Source of the DNA: Chryseobacterium nakagawai
GTDB taxonomy: Bacteria; Bacteroidota; Bacteroidia; Flavobacteriales; Weeksellaceae
Direction: 5' to 3'
Assembly (NCBI RefSeq): GCF_900637665.1
Contig: NZ_LR134386.1
Span: 3,092,501 to 3,156,500, forward strand
DNA length: 64,000 nucleotides
Translations under genes and position numbers: made by a program
The notes under the pieces: model-generated
The model's input: the letters and a program-made list of their open reading frames with translations, nothing else
What the model was told of the DNA's origin: nothing
Database searches by the model: none
In this document: positions 35,372-44,234 of the stretch, piece by piece
Layout of the letters: every line of letters begins with the position of its first letter
Position numbering within the stretch: the first letter of the stretch is position 1

Positions 35372-36157
35372 ATGAATAAAGTATTTATACTTCTGGCATT
35401 TGCTTTTGCCTTACCATCTTGTAAAAAAGAAAAACCAAATTCAAGAGAAGATAAAAGCACAGAAGTTCAAAAGATCCTAAAAAATGATACTGTTGCCAAT
35501 AATCCATCCCAAAATATAGAGGGAAAGAAAAAACCAAAAGACTTTGTACCAGAAGGATATATCATCAGTACATATGAAGGTGGAATTTCTGCTAGTGGCT
35601 GGGACGAAATAAAAGGCGACCTGAACAAAGATGGACTGGAAGATATTGTATTGATCATTAAAGGAACAGACAAAAGTAAAGTAATACAAAATGAAAGCCG
35701 TGGCCAATTAGACCGAAACCGAAGAGGCATTATTGTACTATTGAATAAAGGAGATTATTACCAATTAGCCTCTGAAAATTACACCTGCTTTTCATCTGAA
35801 AATGAGGATGGTGGCGTCTATTTTGCTCCTGAATTAAGTGTAAGCATTGAAAAAGGAAACTTACATATAGATTATGGGCATGGAAGATATGGATCCTGGG
35901 GCTACACTTTTAGGTATCAAAATGGAGATATGGAACTTATTGGCTATGATTCCTATTCAAGCAGAGGACCCGTTCCTCAGTATGAAGTGAGTTTTAATTT
36001 TCTGACCAGAAGGAAACTTACTAAAGATAATTTAAATAAAGAGGATGATGGAGACAATTATGAAGTCAAGTACAAAGATACCTGGGAAACGATCAAATCA
36101 AACAAACTTATAAAACTATCTGAAATAAAGGATTTTGATGAGCTGGAGCTTAATTAA
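35372..36157 (+). CDS. Putative lipoprotein with FG-GAP-like segment
   Basis: The signal ends in a lipobox (FALPSC, Cys at about 17) followed by a charged linker. The segment IKGDLNKDGLEDIVLII is the calcium-loop-like DxNxDGxxD motif of FG-GAP/integrin-like repeats. The rest (GIIVLLNKGDYYQLASEN, LHIDYGHGRYGSWGYTFRYQNG) resembles a single-blade beta protein common in Flavobacteria. Function unknown. It stands at the start of an accessory stretch of small genes. Confidence 0.75.
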   Translation: MNKVFILLAFAFALPSCKKEKPNSREDKSTEVQKILKNDTVANNPSQNIEGKKKPKDFVPEGYIISTYEGGISASGWDEIKGDLNKDGLEDIVLIIKGTDKSKVIQNESRGQLDRNRRGIIVLLNKGDYYQLASENYTCFSSENEDGGVYFAPELSVSIEKGNLHIDYGHGRYGSWGYTFRYQNGDMELIGYDSYSSRGPVPQYEVSFNFLTRRKLTKDNLNKEDDGDNYEVKYKDTWETIKSNKLIKLSEIKDFDELELN

Positions 36158-36259
36158 ACATAATGAAATTATTATAGCTTTCTCGATTCCTATTTGTTGA
36201 ACATTCTCTCACAAACAAAGTGAATTTTTTATTAATTTCTGATATAATCTGTTAAAAAT

Positions 36260-36661
36260 ATGGCAATAAGCAAGAAAAATAAAAGTAAAGTTACTGTTAA
36301 TGGTAAAGAATATCTGTGGTGGGTATTTGATGAATATGATCAGACAACATTTGATGGGATACAGATTAAAGCGGTATGTTCAGATCAAACTCACTTTATA
36401 AAATATGGATTGCAGCAAGAGGAAGATGATCGAAAATTAGCTCTTATTTTAAAAGATTATACCAAGCTAGTTCATTTATCTTCACCTCCAGAATTTGAAG
36501 ATAGCAAAGGAATAATTACCAAAAGTGGAATTATCAGGATGATAGGGTGGTGTAAACAGGACATACATGAAGTTCAATATGCATTAGTTGGAAATAATAA
36601 TAATTTTAATGAAGCAGAGAGGCAATTGATTCTTAAAGAGATACACAAAATAATAATCTGA
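36260..36661 (+). CDS. Hypothetical protein, 133 aa
   Basis: A small basic-to-neutral cytosolic protein (MAISKKNKSKVTVNGKEYLWWVFDEYDQ) with no signal or membrane span. The family is not recognised. It ends with a helix (NEAERQLILKEIHKIII). It sits among immunity-like genes and gene remnants. The 99 bases after it hold nothing but a short open stretch from ATG 36689 without recognisable similarity. Confidence 0.55.
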   Translation: MAISKKNKSKVTVNGKEYLWWVFDEYDQTTFDGIQIKAVCSDQTHFIKYGLQQEEDDRKLALILKDYTKLVHLSSPPEFEDSKGIITKSGIIRMIGWCKQDIHEVQYALVGNNNNFNEAERQLILKEIHKIII

Positions 36662-36798
36662 AAAGAAAAATTAACAAAAATCTTTACATGATAAAAATAG
36701 GTAAGCGTCCTATACAATTTTATTCAGAGTAGAATAAAGGTTCTAAGTATACAATTCATCCAACTTGATAAATTCAATAATGATACAGCCAATTATAG

Positions 36799-37221
36799 AA
36801 TATAACGAAACCGATTTTGAAGCAAATCTTCAAGATTATAACGGATATTACAAACATTACCAACGAAATGGTTGAAAATGAAAAGTATTTTGATGAAGCC
36901 ATTCCCACGTTTCTGGATTGGTATGGAGAAAAGAATAAATCAACGTTAGCAGGGTGGGGATTATACTATGATTTGCCCCTTTTAAGGAAAGAATTTACAG
37001 AATTTGGATTAGATTATAATCAATATTTTGTTGGCGGAGGTTTTGATATCAGAGCATTGGGTGTTTATTGGCTGGCAAAGAAAAACATTTCTACATCTGG
37101 AATTTCATTAGAAAGAGTTTTAGAAAAAATGAATATAAAAGAAGATTTTAAATTTCATAGAGCATTAGACGATGCTAAGGCAACAGCTTTAATATTACAG
37201 CAGATTCTTAATGAAGAATAA
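36799..37221 (+). pseudogene. 3'-5' exonuclease (DEDDh) remnant lacking its N-terminus
   Basis: The readable part (open from 36799, TTG at 36817) shows TDITNITNEMVENEKYFDEAIPTFLDWYG, then WGLYYDLPLLRKEF, and FKFHRALDDAKATALILQQIL, matching exonuclease motifs II and III. Motif I (DxE) with the first strand is absent, and a stop (TAG 36796) lies just upstream in frame. The overlapping other frame (from ATG 36780) runs only to TGA. It therefore cannot bind its catalytic metals and is most probably a decayed or truncated DnaQ-like gene. Confidence 0.6.
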
Positions 37222-37269
37222 TTGCCTGATCTTTATTTCATACAAAAATAACAAACCATTTAAAACGTA

Positions 37270-37566
37270 ATGACAGAAAACTACATACAATATGCTGAAG
37301 GCTATCAAAAAGACAATATTGATGAAAAGGATATAGTAAAAGCGATAAAAGATATTCAATTAATGGATGACGAGCATGGAGCCTTTTGGGTTTCAGTTAT
37401 CACTAATGATGAAAACGTGATTGAAGTACATAAAGATCTTTCACTTTCTGTAATTTTTGAAGAAAAAGAAATTAAATATAAAGCTAAAGATTGGAAAGAA
37501 GTTGCTGAACTTTACAAGCTATTGTTGCTTGAAAAATTCGATGAAATAATCTCGAGAATAAAATAG
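37270..37566 (+). CDS. Hypothetical small acidic protein, 98 aa
   Basis: An acidic protein with a beta-rich middle (AFWVSVITNDENVIEVHKDLSLSVIFEEKEIKYKAKDW) and a C-terminal helix (EVAELYKLLLLEKFDEIISRIK). It resembles small immunity proteins in size and charge, but I recognise no family. No toxin is visible next to it; the following gene is a pseudogene on the other strand. Confidence 0.55.
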   Translation: MTENYIQYAEGYQKDNIDEKDIVKAIKDIQLMDDEHGAFWVSVITNDENVIEVHKDLSLSVIFEEKEIKYKAKDWKEVAELYKLLLLEKFDEIISRIK

Positions 37567-37716
37567 TAATATGGGATATGTATTATAAGTTTATAGAATC
37601 AACGAAATGGAGTTCAAGAGAGAAGATTTTGAAATCCTAAAACAAATACAATTTAACATAATATAAATTATAGGAAAAAACATATTATTACAGGAAAGAG
37701 TACATAACAACTTCAC

Positions 37717-38316
37717 TTATTGCTTGATAAGCCTTTCTACCGTATAATCTAAAGCTTTTCCTGCTTCAATCTGTATATCAGGCATTACAGCATTTCTGTC
37801 ATGCTCCGTTGCTCCAATATTAAAATCTATTGTAGATGATATGTTCAGAAATAATTTTGAATTGGATAATTGTCTTTCTACAACTTCTCCAGGCGAAATT
37901 ATAAATCCTCCGGTTTCTGATCCTATAATTTTCCCAGCTTTCTATAACGCCTACAGTTCCGGATATTCCCCTTAAATAATTTTTTAATTCCTGATTTTCT
38001 TATTAAGGGAATCTTTAATTTCTGCCCCTGATCAAAGGTTATTTCCAGTATATTTCCCTTGATAAAGAACAAATTATAATAGTCATTGAAATAATCTTCA
38101 CTTAGTTCTAATCTGCTTTTTTTGCTTTCACCACTGAATGCTGCAATACCTCTAAAATTTTTGTTGAATTTATGCTATTTATTTCGGTGATTTTCAGTCC
38201 TTGTAAATCCTCTGTAAAAGCTTCATTATAACTTGATTTAGTGAACTTTACAAAAATTCCATTTTCCGAAACCCTCACCGAAAATGGAAAAATAAAGTAA
38301 TCTGTTTTACTTATAA
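37717..38316 (-). pseudogene. S41 family peptidase remnant with frameshifts
   Basis: Read on the minus strand, three frames in succession give peptidase-like text: KTDYFIFPFSVRVSENGIF…; then GIAAFSGESKKSRLELSEDY…ITFDQGQKLKIPLI; then IIGSETGGFIISPGEVV, VMPDIQIEAGKALDYTVERL and a stop at 37717. GSETGG and the 'PDI' C-terminal segment are typical of S41 (tail-specific/C-terminal processing) proteases. No continuous frame exists, and the N-terminal PDZ-like region is missing. It is a decayed gene. Confidence 0.6.
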
Positions 38317-38322
38317 AAACCT

Positions 38323-38916
38323 CTATCCCCCAAACTTCTCTGCCAAATATACCTTAACCACTTCAAGGAACTCATCTTTCGTCATAAACCAATCCAAGAA
38401 TTCTTCAAATTTACCTTTATTGTCAAGTTCATCAAAATAAACTTCATGATCCGTACTGTAAACCGTTGGATTAGACTGATCCGGATCTTGCGTACAGATG
38501 AAATAATGATCAGGGTATCCGTAGGAATAGAATATACAGAAAAATTCAGGTTTAGAAATCCCCACAACTTCTTGTACATAGTTTTCATCAATCAAATCCT
38601 CAAATTCTTCCTGATCTTCTGAGCCTTCTTTAAAAGGAGTAAACGTCCAATCTTTCACAAAATACTGCCCATACGCCGAGTCATGGGCTGAAAAATAATG
38701 CGACATCAGCTTCTCATAGAATTTGTCCTGTTGATTCTGATACAATTCTTTATTCGCTTCATAAAACTGGTCAATCCCATAAACATCCCAGTCTTTATCA
38801 TACAAATAGTGAGGAAACTTAATCTGTTTCCAATTCTCTATAAAGTTTTGATCTGGATGTACAGCATCTGTATTCCCCCCTAAAGCTTTGATTTTATTGA
38901 TGATAATATTGTTCAT
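38323..38916 (-). CDS. Hypothetical acidic protein, immunity-like, 197 aa
   Basis: The protein is rich in aromatic and acidic residues (YLYDKDWDVYGIDQFYEANKELYQNQQDKFY; YGYPDHYFICTQDPDQSNPTVYSTDHEVYFDEL; GKFEEFLDWFMTKDEF). The 'PDHYFICTQD…TVYSTDHE' to 'FEEFLDWF' order resembles SMI1/KNR4 (SUKH) immunity proteins, but the match is weak. It is the last of three genes on the minus strand with gaps of 3 and 32 bases, likely one operon. Confidence 0.6.
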   Translation of the reverse strand: MNNIIINKIKALGGNTDAVHPDQNFIENWKQIKFPHYLYDKDWDVYGIDQFYEANKELYQNQQDKFYEKLMSHYFSAHDSAYGQYFVKDWTFTPFKEGSEDQEEFEDLIDENYVQEVVGISKPEFFCIFYSYGYPDHYFICTQDPDQSNPTVYSTDHEVYFDELDNKGKFEEFLDWFMTKDEFLEVVKVYLAEKFGG

Positions 38917-38919
38917 TTT

Positions 38920-39459
38920 TTATTTTTTCATAGGGTTATTCAGACCACCATTCCATAATGTAGCTGTTATTTCTTCCTGGCTATACTCATAGTAATTACC
39001 GTCTTTATCTTTGTGTGACTGGAATAATTTAATATTATATCCTTTGAAATTCAATTTTAAAAAATCAGGAAAATAACTACTTCCAAAACAGATATAATGA
39101 TTAAACATCCCTTTGAAAGATGAATCATCCGGGTTTGGAACTTCAAAAGTCTTCATTCTTCTTATAATCTCAGACAGCTCATCTTTGGTAATATCCTTTA
39201 TAATTTGAGGATCAGGCAAACTGATGTCAAAAGACAGATGTTCTGCTCCGTCGGCTTCCCACCATTCCCAAAGATTAAACCGGGACATTTCTTTTCCCGT
39301 CATGGAATGAAGCTTGTCTTCCAGCTTTTTATATTCAACGGAATCTTCATCTCCGTGCTCATCACAATACTCTGTATATTCCAAAATAAGCTTTAAAACT
39401 TCGGGATATCGCTTTTCCGCTGTTTCAAAATCCGGTTCTATTTCATTTCTTAACTTCAT
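38920..39459 (-). CDS. Hypothetical protein, 179 aa
   Basis: An acidic cytosolic protein beginning with a helical half (FETAEKRYPEVLKLILEYTEYCDEHG) followed by a beta-rich half (YICFGSSYFPDFLKLNFKGYNIKLFQSHKDKDGNYYEYSQEEI). No family is recognised. It is located 3 bases before the next downstream gene and 32 bases after the SUKH-like gene, so the three are probably expressed together. Confidence 0.6.
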   Translation of the reverse strand: MKLRNEIEPDFETAEKRYPEVLKLILEYTEYCDEHGDEDSVEYKKLEDKLHSMTGKEMSRFNLWEWWEADGAEHLSFDISLPDPQIIKDITKDELSEIIRRMKTFEVPNPDDSSFKGMFNHYICFGSSYFPDFLKLNFKGYNIKLFQSHKDKDGNYYEYSQEEITATLWNGGLNNPMKK

Positions 39460-39491
39460 TATTCCTTTATATTCAAATACATTATGTTAAA

Positions 39492-40043
39492 TTATCCAGC
39501 CATAAACCTCTTAGGAAAGCCTTTTCTACTCTCAACAGTAAAAAATTCATCAAATTCACCTGAATGATTTTCGTAATATTGATTTAACTGATTCAAAAAG
39601 TCTTTAAGACTGTCAGCAATAACGTTTCTATCATTATCTCTGTTCCAGAATTCAAGAATTTGACCTTTATTTCCGGTAAAAATCCCTTTTAGATCATAAC
39701 AGATATAATCTCCGCCACCATTATGGAAAATGGGAAGCCAGTTTTCATTCCACCAGTTTTCAATCTCAAAATCTGTCCCGATCATCGAAGTCAGTTCCTG
39801 AGCAATGTCCAGAGCCTCCTCCAAAGGAATCAACATAGAATTATTCACAAAAGAATCATAACAGTCACTCACCTGCCCGTTTTTCCACCCATAAAGCGCT
39901 ATCAGATCTTCAGGAATCTGGATATCATATTGTTTTTCAATCCTTTGAATATCCTTTTCAGTCAATGATGCGTTTAAATGACTATACAATTCCGGTCTTA
40001 ATTTTTTAATATGTAAATCTAAGGTCTCAAGTATCTTTTCCAT
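39492..40043 (-). CDS. SMI1/KNR4 (SUKH) family protein
   Basis: The 183-residue form begins MEKILETLDLHIKKLRPELYSHLNASLTEKDIQRIEKQYDIQIPEDLIALYGWKNGQ, the SUKH signature (IP.dl..fy...nG). It continues WLPIFHNGGGDYICYDLKG, the second conserved block. Such proteins often neutralise contact-dependent nuclease toxins, but no toxin is near. The longer frame to 40196 is rejected because its start would overlap the divergent VOC gene and add unrelated sequence. It is probably first in a three-gene operon. Confidence 0.82.
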   Translation of the reverse strand: MEKILETLDLHIKKLRPELYSHLNASLTEKDIQRIEKQYDIQIPEDLIALYGWKNGQVSDCYDSFVNNSMLIPLEEALDIAQELTSMIGTDFEIENWWNENWLPIFHNGGGDYICYDLKGIFTGNKGQILEFWNRDNDRNVIADSLKDFLNQLNQYYENHSGEFDEFFTVESRKGFPKRFMAG

Positions 40044-40143
40044 TGATTTCTTTCTGTCCATTAAAAATACAAAATCTTGCCACATGACAAGCTTTGTCCG
40101 GATAAAAGGCAGTAATTTTATCCTAACCAAAAAATAGAATAGT

Positions 40144-40539
40144 ATGAAACCTAAAATGATCTGGGCCAATCTGGCGGTTGCCAACCTGGAACGCACCCAA
40201 AAATTTTATGAAGCCATAGGATGTAAACCCAATAATCCCCATACTTCTAATGAGTTAGTAAGCTTCTTTTTCGGAGAAAACGACTTTATCATCCATTTCT
40301 TTCTGAAAAACATACTGGAAACCAATGTGAAAGGTGTTGCCTTTGGTAATTCTCAAACCTCCAATGAAATTATCTTTACCCTGTCTGCAGAAACCAATGA
40401 GCAGGTAGATCAATGGGCTGAAGAAGTTGAAAAAGCAGGTGGAACCTTAGTCTCAAAACCCGAAGCTTTTGGAAATAATTATTATGGTTTTGTCTTTGCT
40501 GATCCTGACGGCCATAAATTCAATGTTTTCAAAATGTAA
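40144..40539 (+). CDS. VOC (glyoxalase/bleomycin-resistance fold) protein
   Basis: The 131-residue single VOC module begins MIWANLAVANLERTQKFYEAIG and ends YYGFVFADPDGHKFNVFKM, the two conserved edges of the fold. The metal-ligand His positions of true glyoxalases are not evident, so it may be a small-molecule-binding or non-metal enzyme. It diverges from the SUKH gene with a 100-base gap. Confidence 0.85.
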   Translation: MKPKMIWANLAVANLERTQKFYEAIGCKPNNPHTSNELVSFFFGENDFIIHFFLKNILETNVKGVAFGNSQTSNEIIFTLSAETNEQVDQWAEEVEKAGGTLVSKPEAFGNNYYGFVFADPDGHKFNVFKM

Positions 40540-40769
40540 AACTCCAACATTTTAGCCTAAAATGAAATTTGCCCATAAATCGCCTGTATTTTCAGTCAGA
40601 TAGCATAGGTACTGGATTGAAAATACGGCTTATTTGGGCTTCTTATCACTTTTTTGTATTTCAGGGCTTTTCTGTGGTTTTTGAAAGATTTTATAGAAAA
40701 AACATGCTGATTTCATTGGAGAAAACAAGACGAAAATTTAAAATACTGCATGTAAGTAAATTCAATAGA

Positions 40770-40823
40770 GATGGGCTTTAGCCCATCCGATAAAAAAATA
40801 CAATCAATTTGGCTTTAGCCAAA
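40770..40823. repeat. Two GGCTTTAGCC hairpins
   Basis: GATGGGCTTTAGCCCATC (40770-40787) and TTTGGCTTTAGCCAAA (40808-40823) are adjacent perfect hairpins sharing the GGCTTTAGCC core. No coding potential is seen in 40540-40855; these are probably dispersed intergenic palindromes. Confidence 0.6.
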
Positions 40824-40855
40824 ACTTATTAAAACTGTTTAAACATTTTAAAGCA

Positions 40856-40889
40856 AACCGGACACTTAAGCTAACTTAAGAGTCCGGTT
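40856..40889. terminator. Long perfect-type hairpin, probable terminator
   Basis: AACCGGACACTTAAG and CTTAAGAGTCCGGTT pair over 14 of 15 positions around a short loop. It lacks a long T run, so it could also be a repeat element. Confidence 0.5.
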
Positions 40890-40944
40890 CTCTGTATTAT
40901 AAATCGAGAAATAGAATTTCGTTTATCGTATTAGTTTAATTTTT

Positions 40945-41577
40945 AACGTAAAGTTTTATCATACTTCTTGGATATTTTTAAGGAAGCAAAAATAGAATCA
41001 ATTTCATTGATTCTTTCTAAGCGAACGCATAGCCATACAGCTTCTTCAACGACGAAGTTGCTCCTTTGCTCACTTAAAATAAAACGGTTCAATCAATTTT
41101 CTTTGCGTTAAAAAAATCCCATTATATAATAATCTGATAAACAGAATTTTAATCATTAGATTGACTTAATTTCTAACGCAAAGTTTTATGATGACTCTTG
41201 GGTATTTTTAAGGAAGCAAAGATAAAATCAATTTCATTGATTCTTTCTAAGCGAACACATAGCCATACAGCTTCTTCAACGACGAAGTCGCTCCCTTTGC
41301 TCACTTAAAATAAAACGGTTCAATCAATTTTCTTTGCGTTAAAAAAATCACATTATATCATAATAATAACCTGATAAACAGGTTTTAATCATTAGATTGA
41401 CTTAATTTCTAACGCAAAGTTTTATGATGACTCTTGGGTATTTTTAAGGAAGCAAAGATAAAATCAATTTCATTGATTCTTTCTAAGCGAGCGCATAGCC
41501 ATACAGCTTCTTCAACGACGAAGTCGTTCCCTTTGCTCACTTAAAATAAAGCATCAGAATCATTCTAACTTTGCGTT
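40945..41577. repeat. Three tandem palindrome-ended elements (AACGCAAAG…CTTTGCGTT)
   Basis: Elements span 40945-41109, 41175-41340 and 41411-41577, each about 166 bases, with near-identical interiors: AAGTTTTAT, TATTTTTAAGGAAGCAAA, the hairpin AATCAATTTCATTGATT, TAAGCGAACGCATAGCC, ACGACGAAGTCGCTCCCTTTGC. The spacers between them are also near-identical, giving a period of about 230-236 bases. Ends are inverted repeats of each other. No protein is encoded. A diverged single copy is at 11076-11240. Confidence 0.9.
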
Positions 41578-41622
41578 AAATATTTTTATTAATCTAAATC
41601 CTTTAAAACAACTTTTATAGTT

Positions 41623-42405
41623 TTATTTATTCATCCCCAAACTGTTATACAACTGTACCTGCCATATTCCCACTACTTCTTTCAGCATAACAAAGGTAAA
41701 TGCAGCATTATAACTATTTGGAAATCCGGTAATTTCAGTATCAATAAGATCTGAAGCCTCTGGAATAGGTTTTAACCCAAAGGTCTGAAACAAAGCAACA
41801 GATCTTTTCATGTGAAAACCTGAAGTGACCAGATATAAGTTGTAAGTTCCCATCTTTTTTAGTATCTCGTTGGAAAATTTTGCATTCTGATAGGTATTCA
41901 TGCTTTGATCTTCTTTAATAATATCAGCATCTTCTACCCCCATCTTTTTAAAATTTTCACTGAAAAGTTCTGCCTCACTGGTATGTCCTCTTCCCTTTCC
42001 GGAAATTAATATTTTACAAGGCTGATTATTTTTCTTAAACTCATGATACAGTTGATAAGCGGTTACCATTCTTGAATAAGACATGGTATGCAATTTTTCT
42101 GTATGATCAATATCCACAACACCGCCACCCAATACAACAATAACAGGAATCTGACCCACTGTATTTTTTACATCAGGTGTATTGAGATAGCTTTTCTGCA
42201 GATATCCGGAAGTTAGTTTCCCCAGAAATCCATTTCCTATAAAGATAATCATCAATATGGTTATTATAAGAATTCCTATTCTCCATTTTTTACTCTTATT
42301 CTTCCTTCTCAGCAGAGCAATAATGGCTACTGCAAGAAATACTAAAAAATAAGGTTCTGTAAAAAGCTGTAAAATACGGAATAAAAGGTCTAGTAAAAAT
42401 TTCAT
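41623..42405 (-). CDS. YdcF/SanA family (DUF218) membrane protein
   Basis: Two N-terminal membrane spans (FLVFLAVAIIALL, IGILIITILMIIFIGNGFL) precede a DUF218 domain with IPVIVVLGGGVVD, CKILISGKGRG, EDQSMNTYQNAKFSNEIL and LVTSGFHMKRSVALF. Related proteins (ElyC, SanA) act in envelope integrity and lipid-carrier or peptidoglycan metabolism. It is alone between repeat arrays; length 260 is typical. Confidence 0.88.
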   Translation of the reverse strand: MKFLLDLLFRILQLFTEPYFLVFLAVAIIALLRRKNKSKKWRIGILIITILMIIFIGNGFLGKLTSGYLQKSYLNTPDVKNTVGQIPVIVVLGGGVVDIDHTEKLHTMSYSRMVTAYQLYHEFKKNNQPCKILISGKGRGHTSEAELFSENFKKMGVEDADIIKEDQSMNTYQNAKFSNEILKKMGTYNLYLVTSGFHMKRSVALFQTFGLKPIPEASDLIDTEITGFPNSYNAAFTFVMLKEVVGIWQVQLYNSLGMNK

Positions 42406-42501
42406 TGATGATACTATTGATTAATGCTCAGAAAACATTGGGTTTTCAAAGATAAGATTATTTCATGACTAGTATTTTTCTCATTGTATTTCAATGATTA
42501 C

Positions 42502-42580
42502 AATCTTCATCAGATAAGTTCACTTGACTACCTTTAGTTCCCTAAAAATACGTAACAACATTATAAAACTTTGCGTCTAA
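42502..42580. repeat. Single copy of the CAAGTTCACTTG…AAAACTTTGCGTCTAA repeat
   Basis: CATCAGATAAGTTCACTTG, CCTTTAGTTCCCTAAAAATA and ATAAAACTTTGCGTCTAA occur in the same order as in the array at 44235-44880. The reverse complement (TTAGACGCAAAGTTTTAT…TATTTTTAGGGA) resembles the left half of the 40945-41577 elements, so both belong to one superfamily. Confidence 0.7.
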
Positions 42581-42701
42581 TTATCCATATCCATCTGTGT
42601 AAATCCGTGAAATTCGTGGGAAAAATCTACTGCATTTCAATTGTTTATTGAAAATGATTTTATTTTTTAATAATTTTAGCAGAACAGAATTATTAAGTAC
42701 A

Positions 42702-43514
42702 ATGGATTATCAGATATTCCAACCCCATCCGGAGCTGGCTTCACTCATCAAATGCTACTGGACGCTGGACGGTCCCAAAGAAGACATTCCCCAACCTCAA
42801 ACCATTGTTCCTGATGGCTGCATGGAAATGATCTTCCATTATGGAGATCTGTACAAACAGTATATTAATGGAAAATCCGTTGTACAGCCAAGATACTGTG
42901 TTTTCGGGCAGCTTACTGAACCTTTAAGAATTGAACCTACAGGCATTACCGGAATATTTTCTGTCCGTTTTCATCATGATGGTTTTCTTCCTTTTGCCAC
43001 CATTCCCATCAAAGAAATGGATGATAAAGCAATTCCCTTAGAAGACCTGTTTGGAGCTGCCGGAAATGAATTGGGAGAAAAAGTTTACCAATCCAACACC
43101 ATCCAGGAAAAAATAGATCTTGTAGAAACCTTCCTGAGTGAAAGACTGAACACAGAAACCATTGACAAGATTGTACAATCAACCGTAGATATTCTCTTGC
43201 AGGTCAACGGGCAAATCTCCGTACATGAACTTTCCCTGCAAACCAATATCAACCGCAGACAATTGGAACGCAGATTCTCTTCAGCAATTGGTATGAGTCC
43301 CAAACAGCTTTCCAAAACCATAAGACTTCAGTCAACGCTCAAGCATCTTCTCAATAAGGAATATGTTAACCTTACGGCACTTGCTCATGATGCCGAATAT
43401 TATGATCAGGCTCATTTTATCAAAGATTTCAAGGAATTTACAGGACTTACCCCAAAAGAATTCTACGGTAATAACCTGCAGATGTCCTCTCTGTTTTATG
43501 GTAAAGATTCATGA
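42702..43514 (+). CDS. AraC family regulator with DUF6597-like N-terminus
   Basis: The 270-residue form begins MDYQIFQPHPELASLIKCYWTLDGP. Its N-terminal domain has TIVPDGCMEMIFHYGD, typical of DUF6597-containing regulators, and the C-terminus has an AraC helix-turn-helix (ISVHELSLQTNINRRQLERRFSSAIGMSPKQLSKTIRLQ, LTALAHDAEYYDQAHFIKDFKEFTGLTPKEF). ATG 42702 is preferred over TTG 42648, as the extra residues precede the domain. It probably controls the small gene 66 bases downstream. Confidence 0.88.
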   Translation: MDYQIFQPHPELASLIKCYWTLDGPKEDIPQPQTIVPDGCMEMIFHYGDLYKQYINGKSVVQPRYCVFGQLTEPLRIEPTGITGIFSVRFHHDGFLPFATIPIKEMDDKAIPLEDLFGAAGNELGEKVYQSNTIQEKIDLVETFLSERLNTETIDKIVQSTVDILLQVNGQISVHELSLQTNINRRQLERRFSSAIGMSPKQLSKTIRLQSTLKHLLNKEYVNLTALAHDAEYYDQAHFIKDFKEFTGLTPKEFYGNNLQMSSLFYGKDS

Positions 43515-43580
43515 TGTCGCATTTTTACAATTTTAAGATCATCCCTATCCTGAACTTTGCTGAAATAAAATACGACAGCA

Positions 43581-44054
43581 ATGAAAACAAAACTCATCCC
43601 GACCATCATCGGTATTCTGATGATTGGGAGCTGGGCTCAGCAACAAGGTGAACTCAACAAACTGGAATGGCTTCTCGGAACCTGGGAAACCCAAACACCC
43701 AAAGGAAGCCTCTATGAAACCTGGAAAAGAAAAAGCCCTACTGAATTTCAGGGAAAAAGCTATTATCTGAAAAATAAAGACACCCTTTTATTCGAGTCTG
43801 TCCGATTGCTAGAAAAGGATAAAAAGCTGCATTATATTGTTTCTGTAAAGCATCAAAACCATGAGCTTCCCGTAGACTTTGCGATCAAAGAAATCAAAGA
43901 TCCAACTTCTCTTGTCTTTGAAAATCCGGCTCATGATTTCCCACAAATGATTGCTTATAAAAAACAAGGAAAAGATTCTCTGATGGCAGAGATTTCCGGA
44001 ATGATGAACGGAAGAATGGCCAGCCAGAAATTTCCAATGCGAAAGGTGAAATAG
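43581..44054 (+). CDS. DUF6265-like exported protein
   Basis: A signal peptide (IIGILMIGSWAQQQG) precedes a lipocalin-like domain with LEWLLGTWETQTPKGSLYETWKRKSPTEFQGKSY and FENPAHDFPQMIAYKKQGKDSLMAEISG, the pattern of DUF6265 proteins. Function unknown. It follows the AraC regulator at 66 bases on the same strand. Confidence 0.8.
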   Translation: MKTKLIPTIIGILMIGSWAQQQGELNKLEWLLGTWETQTPKGSLYETWKRKSPTEFQGKSYYLKNKDTLLFESVRLLEKDKKLHYIVSVKHQNHELPVDFAIKEIKDPTSLVFENPAHDFPQMIAYKKQGKDSLMAEISGMMNGRMASQKFPMRKVK

Positions 44055-44201
44055 ATTCATTTTTTACTGATTTTGAAAGGGATAAATAAATTAATTTTAT
44101 TTTTTAAACCATTAAGAATCTATTAAGTTGTTAAGATGATTAAGAAAAATATCTGAATATATTTGTAAGCAAGCTCGTTATATTTAGCATAAAATATAAT
44201 A

Positions 44202-44234
44202 AGAGACTCGGCGGCCTCCGGCCGCCGAGTCTCT
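44202..44234. repeat. Perfect 15-bp GC-rich hairpin
   Basis: AGAGACTCGGCGGCC-TCC-GGCCGCCGAGTCTCT has a perfect stem with a three-base loop, strikingly GC-rich in an AT-rich genome. The right arm (GCCGCCGAGTCTCT) is repeated alone at about 44583, where the second array unit begins. Confidence 0.9.

Noticed and set aside
40569..40781. Plus-strand 70-codon ORF after the VOC gene
   Set aside because: It starts with TTG, runs into the GGCTTTAGCC palindrome and has no recognisable protein features.
40945..41577. CRISPR or phage attachment array
   Set aside because: Units of about 166 bases with palindromic ends and similar spacers do not fit CRISPR, and no integrase is present.
42648..42701. N-terminal extension of the AraC regulator from TTG
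   Set aside because: The extra 18 residues precede the conserved domain start, and ATG 42702 is a normal start.
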